64,000 nt of DNA, from contig KE546972.1 in the NCBI GenBank assembly GCA_000442125.1, forward strand, positions 1,510,022 to 1,574,021, read 5' to 3'. This stretch comes from Opeltia flavorubescens. Taxonomy: Eukaryota; Ascomycota; Lecanoromycetes; Teloschistales; Teloschistaceae. Under the pieces are notes generated by a model that did no database searches, was not told the origin of the DNA, and saw nothing but the letters and a program-made list of their open reading frames with translations. Positions 11,531-22,826 of the stretch are shown here, one piece after another; positions within the stretch are counted from its first letter, which is position 1; each line of letters begins with the position of its first letter. The position numbers were made by a program, and so were the translations under genes.

Positions 11531-13380
11531 CCCACGCTCTGATGAAGACAGAAGGGCGTGGGGTTGAAGATTTTCATCTGGGTGCAATGCTGCTGGCTGT
11601 TGAGGCTTAAGCAGAGGCGCTGAGTTACACAGTCACCAATGGTACGTCGATGGCGTTGTTTCAGGACATGTGAGTCCACAAGACAGACCGCTAGTATCAT
11701 GACAAGAAGTAATGAACAGGAAAGATGTAAGAGAGAAGCCGGCGGATGTACAAAAAAGGGTGGCATGTAGCAAGAGAACATCGCTAAGTCCCAAAAAGGG
11801 TTGAAGGAGCAATAAGCGAGAACGTCTACGTATGATTATCCTATGATTTCAAGGCACCAGAAACGGTGTACGACGGAGAAGACGAAGGCCGAAAAGCCTG
11901 GGAGGTCAGAGGCTTGAAGGAGCGGAGAATAAGGTAGAAATGAGGTGAAGATGGTGTCCAGTATCAGCGTTCGCTAGAGTGGGGCCCGTCGCTCTTTCCT
12001 CGTAACTTCTATTTTCTACTTAATTTTCCTATTGATTTTCGCTGCCCAGAAATTCAAGCTAGCAAACTTTATTTTGACCATGTCCACGCATTTCCTCATT
12101 TGTGTTCCCTCATGCAGCCAGCTACCTTTTCTATCCAGAGCTGAAGCCGGAGCTGACTTGCGATCTGCCCTTTTCTGGGTGCCCAGTCTTGGATCGCCGA
12201 TGGAACATCGCTTATGTTCTTCCACCCACGCTTATGCAAGTAGAACTACACTACAGACCACAGGGATAAGATCCTCTGACGGCGTCATCGATCTTAGATC
12301 TCAATCTAGGGTCTGTTTTGATTAGTTCTTCTGGTAGTAGGTTCCGTTTGGCTATTGAGCTTTTCTGACATACGGAGATCCTTACAAAGTTCAGATGTGC
12401 ATTGTGATGACTGATTAGGGACTTGATCCAATACAAAAGAGTCTCTGGACATGCTTCCTCGTTCCAATTAGTTACTTATGTTAATGTAACGACATTCAAT
12501 CGCTTATTTCAGCACCTCAAGAAGCGATTGACCACAACGCATTTCGCCCTGCCACCATTGAAGCAAGTGAGAAAAGGGCGTTTGAGGACCAATGAGGTTG
12601 AACTAACTTTCCGCTAACGATGACGGAACCCTCTGTAACCTGCATGCTGGGCTGAGACCCGGGAAATCATTATGCATCTGCACCTAGGATCACACGGCCC
12701 GACTCGCTTGGCTTGTAAATCAGAGAGGCGCCTGTTGCTCTCAAGTCACAACAGCCCATTCCTTTCACCATCAAAGCTTGGTTCATCTTGGCTTTGTGCA
12801 CGTTTGATGGCTGATCCGATCTACTCGCCAAGCAGGGTCAATTACACATCAGCTCAAGTGGATGCTCGCTATTACAGCTGGACCATGCCCTTGAACAAGC
12901 CCGGCGCACCTTTCGGCATCGCTTCTTGTCGCCCATGGTTCTGAACGAGGCAACATTTGCGATAATGTGTCTGTGAATCTCCGGACCTGTCACTACTCTA
13001 CCTACCGGAGATGGAGTCTCACGAGCTCAATCAGAATCACGAGGACAATCAAGTTTAGGTGCTCATGCATGCGAGGCATGGCAAGCAAACACAGTGATGG
13101 AGTCACCTAAGCCCAGGAGAGTCAAAGCTCAATTCTTCCCTGGTATGCGCAATCGTTGAATATCATCGAGGAGATCTGGAAAAGTAGCTGCGATCTGGGA
13201 ATGCAGATCCATACGATAACCGGTAACCCATCGTTGCGGATCGGCGCCGCTGTGCAGCTGCCTTAACCGGTCCCTTGGGACGATGACCACTGCATCGGAT
13301 AATGTCAAACTTGCGCAAGCTTGAGGCTATGATCTTTCGGGAAATGACAGCCAATGACCGTTAATTTAGTGACTTCTTTA
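11531..13380. other. Gene-poor upstream region of velC
   Basis: Holds the velC promoter and probably 5' untranslated exons. Nothing beyond short, unconvincing open frames is seen from 11.8 to 13.4 kb. Confidence 0.45.
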
Positions 13381-13384
13381 TGCT

Positions 13385-14740
13385 GTGCCTACAGCCGCAG
13401 TTGCAGCGATTAACAAGTTTCTTGTCCATCGGCCTTCGGACATGCTCGCTTCAAATAATGCGGCGAATCAGCTCTGCAGTTTCCAGCTTGGCAGGTGCAT
13501 CAGAACCATGGGGTCGCGCTACAAGGCGTTTGCCAGGGAGGCGCTATTGGCTCTGTACTCTATTAACAAGTCTCATGACCCTCAACGGAGACCACCGTCG
13601 GCCATCTGAACGTTTTCAAAAATCCGTTGTTCAGAAGTAAGACTGGGTCGGGTACACATGCGTTTACGAGGCTCTGTACCTCTTCTATGGTAGGGTGATC
13701 TATTCCACAGATCGCTCTCTAGATCTGAGGAGAGAGCTATTCCGTTACCAAGGCCACCGACTCACGAACAGCTATCGATGACTGCCAGAACTTGGACTTC
13801 CGTAGCTTCCGTCTGACGCCAATTATCCCTTGAAGGCGTTGTGGCTAAGCTTGTACTTCTTCACTCGCTTGGCGCAACCGGATTTGGACATTTTGGCAGA
13901 CCGGTATGTCACCACTACCATATATGGTATCTTGGAGCCTTCATCGGTAGGTAAGATCTCTTTATGGATGGCACAAATGGAGGTTAGCTCCGCGGCCAAG
14001 GGAGATCTTTGCCACAAGAAACTTTAGGTACATCAAACGTAACGGCCAAGTGTTGGATGAGGCTGTCGACCAGAGCTTACGTACTTGGATTCAATCTTTT
14101 TATCTCTTACGGCCGTATCGCTCTGGTCTGCCTCAAGAAGCGTTGAAAGACTGGGAAGTTGTCTTGATGTCACTTCCACACCGACGCCGCGACACAAAGA
14201 TAGCAGCCTATATCCGTCTCTGGGCATGGTACTGTACGCATCGGTAGGCTGTCTTGCCGAGAATCATTATGCCATGCGTAGCCAAAGACGAGATCCTGGG
14301 TATGGCTGCCGCGTTTCACGGGAGTCCACAATCCGCGCGTCACTACAGGCTCGATGGAATTGCCGGAACCTACTCCAGCTTCAGCGCCAGTTTGGGAAGG
14401 TCGTGGTGCATTCGTCCTGCCGTGCTCACCGGGTTGGTTCTCCACATGCCAACTCTAGAGACTTCCACTGAAGGCGTCTCCGCGGTGTCCTTTTGCCGGG
14501 TTAACGACATACCCTTTCTTCTGAAATCTGAATTGAGTCTGCACCCGTGGTATCGACGTTCCATCAGTCTGACACGGACCTCTTTGCTGCTGCTAGCCGT
14601 GCTGCTTGTTCCGATAGTTGGGCTACACGTGCTGCCAGTTGTGCTGCTTGTTTGGTCAGGTAAGCGCCTTGTACAGACAGCAGCTGTCGGATTTCTTGGC
14701 CAGAATCTGCGGCTTCCGCAAGAAGTTCATCCCTAGCGGT
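13385..14740 (+). pseudogene. Possible decayed reading frame of unknown origin
   Basis: Three stretches of protein-like sequence lie in a row on the plus strand: KFLVHRPSDMLASNNAANQL (from 13409), LWLSLYFFTRLAQPDLDILA (from about 13839), and RYIKRNGQVLDEAVDQSLRT followed by WAWYC. They are separated by in-frame stops and at least one change of frame. Introns could explain some breaks, but I could not build a single intact model. I do not recognise the family. On the minus strand at 14564-14830 there is also an Ala/Gln-rich coiled-coil-like frame (TKQAAQLAARVAQLSEQAAR) with no gene attached. Confidence 0.3.
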
Positions 14741-14844
14741 CTTCTGCTGAACAGTATCGGTAACCTCTTCCTTGATGGCTTCTCCCTGACGCTCTTGTGA
14801 AGACAAGTCTCGAAAAGCCTGAACGATGTAAAATGTTTATTCTA

Positions 14845-16257
14845 TCAATGCGCATGCCCTATCTGCGTAATCAATGGTAATAGCATCCCTGCTACGGCTG
14901 CAAAGACAAGCTTCGAGCTCCTGCCTTCCTTCGCCTGCCGCGGATCCCTTCGATGCCCTCCGTCTAAGTAGCCATTGCCAAATCCACTGAACTCCTCTAC
15001 TGCGCTACCAGAATCTACTTCCTGCATTGTGTGCATCGCTACGTATCTAGGGTGACTATATCAGCTGCCGAAGTTGCTCGAACGGATACGGTCTCACAAA
15101 GAGAGAAGGAATATAAGACTTACAGAAACGTCCCCCCCGAAAACAATAACAGTACTCCCGTCCACCATTTCGTGTGCATTTCCCCCGCCGCTCCAGCTTC
15201 CGCTCCACTGCCTCCCCCACCAAGAATCCTCACCACAATCCACGTACCCAGCGCCCCCGCGGGTGCCGCAAGACTGAATACCACCAAATGCGCTCTCGCC
15301 CCCCTTTTTCCGAGCCCCTGCTTCAGCAACACGCTGGTGAGCCCGAACGCCGCGGGCGCCTTGTGTATCATGATCGCCAGAAAAATGACCAATCCCAACG
15401 ACGTACTACTGCCAGAGGAATGGGACGCCCCCAACGCAATCCCGTCGGCTGCTGCATGGATCACCAGTCCTAGTGTTGTGGAAAAGGAACGCTGGGAATG
15501 TGACTGCTGTGCCGTGTGTGAGGGCAGGGAGGAAGTTGACGAGAGGTCGGAGAGAGAGTATATATTTTGGGGGCCGCCGCTGCGGGAGGAATTTGTGCTC
15601 GGGTGGAGGAGGGGAAGCGTGTCGAGGAGGTACATTAGTATGAAACCAAGGATTAGGGAGAGCCCGATCCAGGCGTGAGGGGTGCGGTGGGGAGTGGTAG
15701 AGGGGTTCGTTGATGGTGGGTGCGGGGGAGTGGATGAGGGGGAAGCGGATGATTGGGAGGAGGGGTGGGCTTCGAGGATTGAGATTTCGCCGGGAGTGGT
15801 CGGCGTGAGGGGTGGGTCTTTGGAGGAGGAGGAGGAGTCTGTTGAGATGCCATCAGGTAGGACGGGGCCTGGCATGCTGTAAGGGTGTTCGGGGATGGGC
15901 TCGACTTCTTCGCGTTTCGAAAGGGGGAATTTGGGTTGGTAGTGCCATCGTATGTCCAGGGGTTTGGTCGGTTGGTATCTTTTCACATGGGTATGAGATG
16001 ATTCGCTGGCGCTGTAGAGGGTATCGACGCCTTCTGGAATAATGACTATCAGCGATGTGCCTACCAGGACGCCCATGCCGATTGTTGAGATTAATTGTAG
16101 TCGGGATTGCGAGAGAGTGAAGGATAAGGGGAGGGAGCCGGCGAGGAAGGATCTGGGTGGACAGTCAGTTTGCGCTCGTTCTTGGAAGTGGAGAGGGAGG
16201 TTACGCGATGGCCATGACGGTGCTCAGGGTGAGCAGCATAAAGAGTCCGTCGAGCAT
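14845..16257 (-). CDS. ATX2: ZIP-family metal transporter, Atx2/SLC39A9-like
   Basis: Three exons (16205-16257, 15124-16152, 14845-15046) give 427 residues. N-terminal membrane segments read MAIASFLAGSLPLSFTLSQS and STIGMGVLVGTSLIVIIPEG, matching the Atx2/ZIP9 subgroup (Golgi-localised manganese or zinc transport in known members). A Pro/Ser-rich cytosolic loop of about 120 residues follows. The ZIP metal-site helix HAAADGIALGA and the next helix HKAPAAFGLTSVLL are intact. The last exon supplies YVAMHTMQE and the terminal membrane helix LVFAAVAGMLLPLITQIGHAH, as in the family. Predicted to move Mn/Zn across Golgi or endosomal membranes (inference from family). Confidence 0.88.
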
Positions 16258-16960
16258 CTTGACAGAAACCCCTTGTTCACATCTAGGTAGATTCGTGGTA
16301 TTTCTTCATGGGATAGTCGACCAGGTATTACATGGCTTATATTAATGGTGCTTCATGGCGCTTGCTCCAGTACTGGTGGCTCAATGGCAGTTCGCTGCTA
16401 TGCTGTCATAGTCGTTGCAACGTTTTTGACAGAATCGGCGCATGGAGCTGGGGAGAAGTTCAGCCCTATCGATCTGTTTTACTTGAAAACGGACTAGTAC
16501 AGACACTCAGCCCTGCGTCATAAATAGATTTCTCCTACATCACTGCTCTCGAGTTGTCTCTTGTCATCATAGTTGGAGATGTATCTGGGACCTAGAGAAG
16601 TATTACGTCCCTCCGTGACAGGAAATAAAGCTACCACATATCATCTTGCATGTCCAAAGGTCTGGATGGTTGAAACTGCATGTACATATTGTATGACAAG
16701 AACCTTATGCCATGAAGGTGACTGGTAAATCATGGAAGGTACAGACTACCTAGTTGCACCTACTGCAATGCCTTCCCTTTTTGATCAGATGGGACGGCTC
16801 TCCAGCAACCGGTCGTTGCTCTTTCCTTACACACTGCGAAGCTCGAGTTATCTTCCCATGTTTGGGCACATGCAATCTCAAACATTGCTTTCGTACTTGA
16901 TCCACACATTCAGTTTATTCAATTCATTACATTGCTATATCCCCTTTCAAGCTCCTCGAT
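16258..16960. promoter_or_regulatory. Divergent intergenic region, ZIP / NUDIX genes
   Basis: About 700 bases between two divergent start codons, so the promoters of both genes must lie here. I see no coding sequence and no specific element I can name. Confidence 0.4.
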
Positions 16961-18121
16961 ATGTCGATTTCCATCAAGTCTGAATCGTCAGGCGATACCA
17001 AGCCAGTCGGCGAATATCATCCCTCACTTCCCTCACGTTTGGACCCTTCTGGTGAACGGCCATGCCATGATCTTCGCGACGAGAAAGACATCCCCTCGGT
17101 TGCCAATGGTGCTGGGTTCCCATCTCGTCTACTGCACCCAAGACCTGGCAATGGACAACAACCGCCAATCTTGAGTACATACATTACTTACAATGGCGCA
17201 ACTTGTGCCGGAGGACGATACCAAATGCCGACACTAGGTTACGACAACTATGATATACATCTGTTGCAACAGCGGCTCGTCGCAGCGCAGCTGACTGCCC
17301 TAGCACAGATGCAAATGATTCAACCACCAGTGACTACACCCAAGGAGTCTTCGCCTTTGGCAGACAGAGCATTGACTCGGGAAGAAGAAATCACCAGGAT
17401 CAGCCGTTTATTTCAAGGCAATCCAATTTCTAAAGACTGCTGTCTCTTTCGCAAGACCTACAAAGAATTCAATATTCGTCACCCCTTTTTTGACCACGTA
17501 TTCATCTCTGCGGCAATTTTTGCACACCATCCCGGCACTACCACGGAAGGAGGAATCACCGTGAGACTGTGTGAACCTCGTCTGCTTCTGCTGAAGCGTT
17601 CGGCACACGATCCTAACGGCTATGCAAATCGCTGGGAGATGCCGGGTGGAGCCTGCACCAATGAGAATGAATCCATCCTGAACGGCCTGGCCCGTGAGGT
17701 GTTCTTCCAAACACATCTCAGTGTATCTAGGATTGTGCGTCAGGTTGACAAGGGCCACCTTTTCTCATCGGAGTACAAGGTCAACCCAGAGGTACCAGAC
17801 GATGAGAACTGGTACAAACCTTGCATCGAAGTGCAGTCCATGGAAACCGAAGGCCTGCCGATGGACCAGCTATGCCACAGCCAGGCAATCTTTCTGCGGA
17901 TGCCTAAGATTCCTGTGGTGATACGGAAGGAGCTCCACCAGAACTGGTCGTGGTTGACGAAAGCGGGGGTGCAGTACATGCTGGATGGGCAGATCCCGGG
18001 AGAGCAGTTTGTGAACACGCAGCAGGGGAGAAGGGCGGTCATGGCCTTTGAAGCCAGGGACAGCGAACAGCCGTCTCGGGGACGGAAGCGGGCTAGGAAG
18101 GACAACACAGACAGTGCATAG
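16961..18121 (+). CDS. NUDIX-like domain protein with altered Nudix box
   Basis: Intronless, 386 residues. The first about 170 residues are low-complexity and Pro/Ser-rich. A NUDIX fold follows: strand RLLLLKRSAHD, RWEMPGG at 224-230, then the region equivalent to the Nudix box at 229-253. It keeps GG, ESILNGLAREV and a hydrophobic end, but the two consecutive Glu of the REUxEExGU consensus read Phe-Gln, and the loop before the first Glu is one residue longer. Those Glu bind catalytic magnesium in active members, so hydrolysis is doubtful. The C-terminus has a basic cluster, GRKRARKD, that could act as a nuclear localisation signal. Similar fungal proteins exist as uncharacterised NUDIX-domain proteins. 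Confidence 0.8.
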   Translation: MSISIKSESSGDTKPVGEYHPSLPSRLDPSGERPCHDLRDEKDIPSVANGAGFPSRLLHPRPGNGQQPPILSTYITYNGATCAGGRYQMPTLGYDNYDIHLLQQRLVAAQLTALAQMQMIQPPVTTPKESSPLADRALTREEEITRISRLFQGNPISKDCCLFRKTYKEFNIRHPFFDHVFISAAIFAHHPGTTTEGGITVRLCEPRLLLLKRSAHDPNGYANRWEMPGGACTNENESILNGLAREVFFQTHLSVSRIVRQVDKGHLFSSEYKVNPEVPDDENWYKPCIEVQSMETEGLPMDQLCHSQAIFLRMPKIPVVIRKELHQNWSWLTKAGVQYMLDGQIPGEQFVNTQQGRRAVMAFEARDSEQPSRGRKRARKDNTDSA

Positions 18122-18472
18122 GGGGGTGAACGGCTGCTGAAAGGGACGGTTACGAAGTCGTGGTATGGTTTGGCTGTTATAGATAGGTGGCTTGCCGTTA
18201 CAATGAGAAGTTTATCGTTCTGCTGTTATTGTAAGACACATTGACAGTCATTCTCTTCATCAATTACCATGGCAGCGGAACACAAGGAAGACGATGTCTC
18301 GATATATACATTCATTGTAAGTCAATTACAATTTCGTGCTAAATATGTACTGAAACCACTACCACAGATATGTGCATGATTCATCAATGGATAATTGTAC
18401 AGGTAGAAGCAAGCACCCTTTCCCTCCGAGACTCCAAGTCCATTATCTCCCTTCCTTCAGCAAACGATGAAA
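18122..18472. other. Convergent 3' region
   Basis: About 350 bases between the stop codons of the NUDIX-like and glycosyltransferase genes. Nothing is seen beyond expected 3' flanks. Confidence 0.45.
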
Positions 18473-19825
18473 TCAACCAAAAGTCGAATCATGCTCCACC
18501 CTCCACTGATCCCCTTCCTTGTACCCCGCAGACGCGATATTACACCCCTTATGCCCCCATTTCTCCTCATTGATCTTCGTGCCCACTTCGATCGTCATCT
18601 GCAGCGCCTTCTCAAACCCATCCGGATCGTAATAGTACGGTTCTCCTTCCCCGCCGTTCTGCCTCAGCTGCCATGAATTTCGATATTTGTCCTCCCGCTT
18701 GTCCTGTGCCATTTGCTCCAGTGTGGCGTTCAGGTTCTGCCAGCCTGGGCCGCCACGTTCGTCTTCTTCTGTGGAGTCTAGGTAGGATTGGTTGGGGGAT
18801 GGGAGAGTGGAGTTGTAGCTTCCGGCTTTTCGGTCGCTGGTGTCGCGGCGTTGGGGCTCTTGCTGTTTCTTGGGGCGTCGGCGGTAGAGCACCTCGAGGT
18901 CATCGAGGGAGGTGGTCACGTCGAAGACTTTCCCGGCGTCCTGCACCGGTTGGGCGTAGTCGTTCATGGAGAGCCGGGAGTACATGTCGCAGTCTGTGCC
19001 GTAGTAACCGACCATGCTGTCCCAGCCACCCAATTTCGAGAATGTTTCGACGTTGACGAGGGAGAGCCAGTCGTAGGCGAAGAATTGGATGCCCCATTCC
19101 CGTTTGTGCCCGTTTTCGTCGCGGAGGTAGTCTGGTTTCTGGGTCTCGCGTATGACGTCCACGGCGGCCATGTAGAGGGATTTGAAAGGCTCTTTGTGCT
19201 CGTGGGGTAGGACGGCGACGTCCATGTGCGACCAGAAGTAGTAGGTTAGGTTGTTGTTGATGGCTTCTGAGAGGTAGAGGTTTTGGAGCTGGGCGAATGT
19301 TTGGAGGGAAGGTGTGGTGATTATGTTGACCCCGAGAAGGCGAGTCAGGCGGTCGTAGTCGAGGTAAAAGGGGTTTTGTATGGTGAGTTGGCCGCGCCTG
19401 TTGGCGTCCATAGTTCCGGTGTTTTCAACGACGTAGATATCCTCTGGTGGCCAGCCGGCTGTGATGTAGCTGACGACTACTTGCTGCAGGAGCGGCCAGA
19501 ACCTCGTAAAGCCTATGTATAGTCTCGTCGCTTCTGGAACATGCTCTTCCGGTGGGCGGTTCCAGGATGGTATCGGAGGAAGGTCGGATGGGGAATTTGC
19601 CTTTGCGGCGAGGGGGAAGTATTCGGGGAGCGGAGGTGCAACTTTGCGGGTGGTGTTCTTGAAGATCGGGCCTTTTGGTGGTTCTGGCGGCTCCGGCGGC
19701 CTTTGTTCTTCAACGATTGGCTCTGATTCGTGGCCGATCTGAAGACGAAGAAAGTATAGAGTGACCGCACCAAGGGCAAGGATAAGAGGTAGGAAAGTCC
19801 AGCGAGATCTCAGGGAGATTCCCAT
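18473..19825 (-). CDS. Type II membrane glycosyltransferase-like protein
   Basis: Intronless, 450 residues from the ATG at 19825. Layout is a short basic cytosolic tail, one membrane anchor (WTFLPLILALGAVTLYFL), a Pro-rich stem, then a catalytic-like domain. Within it FWSHMDVAVLP (acidic residue near 202) resembles a DxD-type metal site. GGWDSMVGYYGTDCDMYSRL (D278 and D280) resembles the GGxD..GxxxEDxDxYxRL block of beta-1,4-galactosyltransferase-type GT-A enzymes. The C-terminal part is hydrophilic and rich in Gln/Asp/Glu. This places the protein in the Golgi with a lumenal transferase domain; donor and acceptor are unknown. Homologues are common in filamentous fungi as hypothetical glycosyltransferase proteins. 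Confidence 0.7.
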   Translation of the reverse strand: MGISLRSRWTFLPLILALGAVTLYFLRLQIGHESEPIVEEQRPPEPPEPPKGPIFKNTTRKVAPPLPEYFPLAAKANSPSDLPPIPSWNRPPEEHVPEATRLYIGFTRFWPLLQQVVVSYITAGWPPEDIYVVENTGTMDANRRGQLTIQNPFYLDYDRLTRLLGVNIITTPSLQTFAQLQNLYLSEAINNNLTYYFWSHMDVAVLPHEHKEPFKSLYMAAVDVIRETQKPDYLRDENGHKREWGIQFFAYDWLSLVNVETFSKLGGWDSMVGYYGTDCDMYSRLSMNDYAQPVQDAGKVFDVTTSLDDLEVLYRRRPKKQQEPQRRDTSDRKAGSYNSTLPSPNQSYLDSTEEDERGGPGWQNLNATLEQMAQDKREDKYRNSWQLRQNGGEGEPYYYDPDGFEKALQMTIEVGTKINEEKWGHKGCNIASAGYKEGDQWRVEHDSTFG

Positions 19826-20592
19826 ATTGTAGCTAGCCGTCACCAATTGGCGCTCCTGTAGAACGAGTCTGATCTCAAGTCATGGCATCTGGTAGAAAAT
19901 GAGGGATGACTGATGTTTCCATATGGAAGCTGTGAAATAGGGTAGTTGCCCAGCTTTGATAGCCCAGACTCCTGATTGAATTAAAATCTGCAGGAGTGGA
20001 TAAGATAATGAGGCTCTGCGGGAGATCAACCAAAAATCGATCCTTGACATCCATCCAGTCTTGTTTCTTTCAACCTCCGTACTGCTTGTCTTCCCGGTAC
20101 TCTCATTGGGTTCGTTCAGTATGCCGGTATATATGTGTACAAACATCCACAGACACACCCATCACGGTGCCTCTTTCTCTTCTATCCTTATCATATACAT
20201 CTATTATCAATCACCTTGTATGTCGATGTTGTTCTCCTTTGTTCCCTTTACGATATTTTGTTTTTTTTAGTTGATCCAAGTGTGTCATCGTCATCACTTT
20301 TTCAACTCAATTGCATTAATTAAATGGTAAAGGTAGGCCTACATGGAGTTTATTTCAAAGCTCTCGGATGCCTTCAATGGCATGTCATCTTGTAATTTCT
20401 ATAAAGTTGGCCAATCCGGACTCCTGACCATTTCCATTGATGGAATTGCAAGTGATGTGTTCATAGTCAACATGAAAGTGAATGGAATAATCAATTTTTT
20501 TCAATGTCTCACTTTAGCATTGTTTTGCAATATGGCTTTCTTACAATCACTCCACCACTCATCATCTCAATTCAAACTTTCAACCCTCTAAA
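19826..20592. promoter_or_regulatory. Divergent intergenic region
   Basis: About 770 bases between the glycosyltransferase gene (minus) and a hypothetical gene (plus). It has long T-rich and pyrimidine-rich runs around 20220-20320, common near fungal transcription starts. No gene is seen. Confidence 0.4.
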
Positions 20593-21347
20593 ATGGGCTT
20601 CCTTTCAAGAAACCTGCCAGCACCGGTATTCCACTCCCTCAAGAGGGCCATCAATCCTCCCAAACCGCCGCAAGATAAAACTAAGCGATACACCGATCTC
20701 CTCGTAATCCTTGAGATCTCTAGGGAAAGGATGGACTCCTCTCTCCGGCTATTAAAGGACTTCGTCCGTCAAATTCACGACAACGTTCCAGAGGTGACCA
20801 GATGTGAGATGCACGGACACCTCATTGAGGGCCAAGATTATACAGTCCATCTTCTGTACGATATAGCCCGATCCTTATCTCTGAGACCAAAACTAAATGA
20901 CAAAACAGCCTTCGATTTACTGATGAAGACGGTCTTCAGAACTTCGTGGTCGACGAAGTAGATTTTCAAGTTTGGCTGGCGAGAAAGGAAGATGAGGGGT
21001 GTTGGACCTGTTGCATGTACCACATGGGCTTCACTCTGCTGGCTGAATTTGATCGAGAAAGATCAGAGCGGACAATTCTACCATCACGATCGCACGCTAA
21101 ATCCCGCAGAACAGATCTTCCCCCAAAACCAATGCCAGATCGTAAGATTGCCGCAAGCAGCATATCAAACGTGGCCGGCAAGCAGAAGGCGAAGGGAGAG
21201 GCAATGGCAAAGCAGTCCGTGACACCGTCGATTGCGCCACATGGGCGACGCGGGGATATCGAAATGCAGGAGATACCGGTGACTGAAGCAAAGGTTAGTC
21301 GTGAGGAGATGTCGGAAGTGCGGCAGGGAAAGGAGAGAGTGCGTTGA
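20593..21347 (+). CDS. Hypothetical protein, 233 residues
   Basis: Two exons, 20593-20855 and 20909-21347. The 53-base intron has a GTACGA donor, an AACTAAATGAC branch-like site and a CAG acceptor, and its removal joins VHLL to RFTDEDGLQNFVVDEVDFQV in frame. Without splicing the two halves look like overlapping frames. The first part is helical (KRYTDLLVILEISRERMDSS). The middle contains DEDGLQNFVVDEVDFQVW and a Cys pair in GCWTCCMYH. The tail from about residue 130 is charged and disordered. I do not recognise the family. No signal peptide or membrane segment is evident. Confidence 0.62.
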
Positions 21348-21656
21348 GTACATGGGTGACGATGATGAAGATAATGATTATGATGATGCAAAAAAAGGTG
21401 ATCACGATTGAAGGAAAAGTATCCGGAGTATATACAGCATAGCTAGCGTCTCAGTGAAGCGGCTTGCCTTTGAGTCAATTTCTTTATTCACAACTGTTTC
21501 CAGTCTTCACTTGCTCTTTCCAAAAAACTGTCAATCTCTAAGTGGGCTTTCTACAACATCACAAAAAAGCATGATGCAATTCCCCACACAGTTCTTTGGA
21601 CTATTTCCCATGCAAACTCCCTAAGCCCTTCTCATCTTATCACCTGTAACCCAAAG

Positions 21657-22352
21657 ATGGATCCACCACAAGATCCCACATCCGGTGCTTGGAGCCATCA
21701 GCTACCCTCCCGGCCTCCATCTAATACCTCGTACAATCCTTACGTGACGAGTAATTCGAGCTCCCCAGTTCGCGGCAACCCCTACAACCCACAATACCAA
21801 CCACCATACGGACCATCATTCAATCAGATGAACGAACGCCAACGCTTGGTCTACGAAATCACCCACCAGAACCGTCAAAACGCCACTCCTCGTCCTCCCA
21901 TGAACGGCATGAACGGTATCAATGGAATGAATGGTACGAACGGCTTCAATGGCATGAACGGCGGCGGCCCTCGTCCTTATTCAGGCCACCCTGCTCCTCA
22001 TCCGTTCCAACAGCAACAACCTCCCTACCACAACATCCCCCATCTACCTCCACGGAACGAACTCAGCGAACATCAACGTTACGTCGGTGACCTCATCGCC
22101 AAGCTCGAGGGGGATAAGAAACTACTACTGGAATCTCGCAAAGCTACAACCAGCGAATTAAAGCGTCTGCGGATGGAGGTTGAGGAGCTTGAGGCCAAAC
22201 AACAACATCAAGAATACCTCCGCTTGATCTACCCTTTGCAAGCGGAGATTTCAAAGATGGAGGATGTTCATGATGGGTATGGAAGGGAGTGGGAACATGT
22301 GGAGGAGCTGTTGGAGTTGTGCTGGGCGGAGCTGGCGTGTCCAGAAGGTTAG
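21657..22352 (+). CDS. Hypothetical Pro/Asn-rich protein with C-terminal coiled coil
   Basis: Intronless, 231 residues. Residues 1-135 are disordered, rich in Pro/Asn/Tyr/Gln, and contain a short repeat of the form NGMNG/NGING (about 82-101). From NELSEHQRYVGDLIAKLEGD to the end is a long helix with heptad-like spacing (LKRLRMEVEELEAKQQ), ending in WEHVEELLELCWAEL. The upstream 300 bases are pyrimidine-rich. I do not recognise a named family. The combination suggests a scaffold or RNP-associated protein, but that is only a guess from composition. Confidence 0.68.
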   Translation: MDPPQDPTSGAWSHQLPSRPPSNTSYNPYVTSNSSSPVRGNPYNPQYQPPYGPSFNQMNERQRLVYEITHQNRQNATPRPPMNGMNGINGMNGTNGFNGMNGGGPRPYSGHPAPHPFQQQQPPYHNIPHLPPRNELSEHQRYVGDLIAKLEGDKKLLLESRKATTSELKRLRMEVEELEAKQQHQEYLRLIYPLQAEISKMEDVHDGYGREWEHVEELLELCWAELACPEG

Positions 22353-22826
22353 GAAGGTCACAGAGCTGGTGATGACAAGCATTGCTTCTGAGGCTTTACG
22401 GCCAACACGCGGATTGTTGAGAAGTCGTATGCTTCTGTCTCTGGAATTGCAACGGAGTCTCTTTGGCGGGGAATCTCATCATGCTGGAAGGTAGATGGAA
22501 CCTTTTCACTAATTTGTGCGCCAGTTCAGGCTTCATAGACTTCATAGAGATATCATCTAGAGCATTCCCAAGACAGTAGACGGGGATAGCTCATAGACAG
22601 GCAAATGAAAAAATCTTTGCTGTTTAGCGTCGCCGTGCTTTTAGCTTACTCAAGGAACTAGAAATTAAATCATGAGAAATCATAAATAAAGAAACTATGT
22701 TTCACAAGCAATCGCGTTGCGGGTACCATTCTGCTAACGAACCTTTCCTTACTCTGCAAGTGAAGAATATCAATGCCGAGTCTTGTTATGGTTTGATAAT
22801 TATCTAATGCTGAAAGATAAGACGTA
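22353..22826. other. Intergenic, about 470 bases
   Basis: Upstream region of the TDP1 gene. No gene, repeat or RNA is recognised. Confidence 0.45.

Noticed and set aside
14564-14806. Stand-alone coiled-coil gene on the minus strand
   Set aside because: No ATG in a sensible place, no partner exon and overlap with plus-strand coding-like sequence; kept only as a remark.
18673-19210. Plus-strand open frames opposite the glycosyltransferase
   Set aside because: They are antisense shadows of an intact conserved gene.
20593-20961. Two separate overlapping genes at 20.6-21.3 kb, or a frameshift
   Set aside because: A 53-base intron with good signals joins both parts in the right phase, so one spliced gene is simpler.
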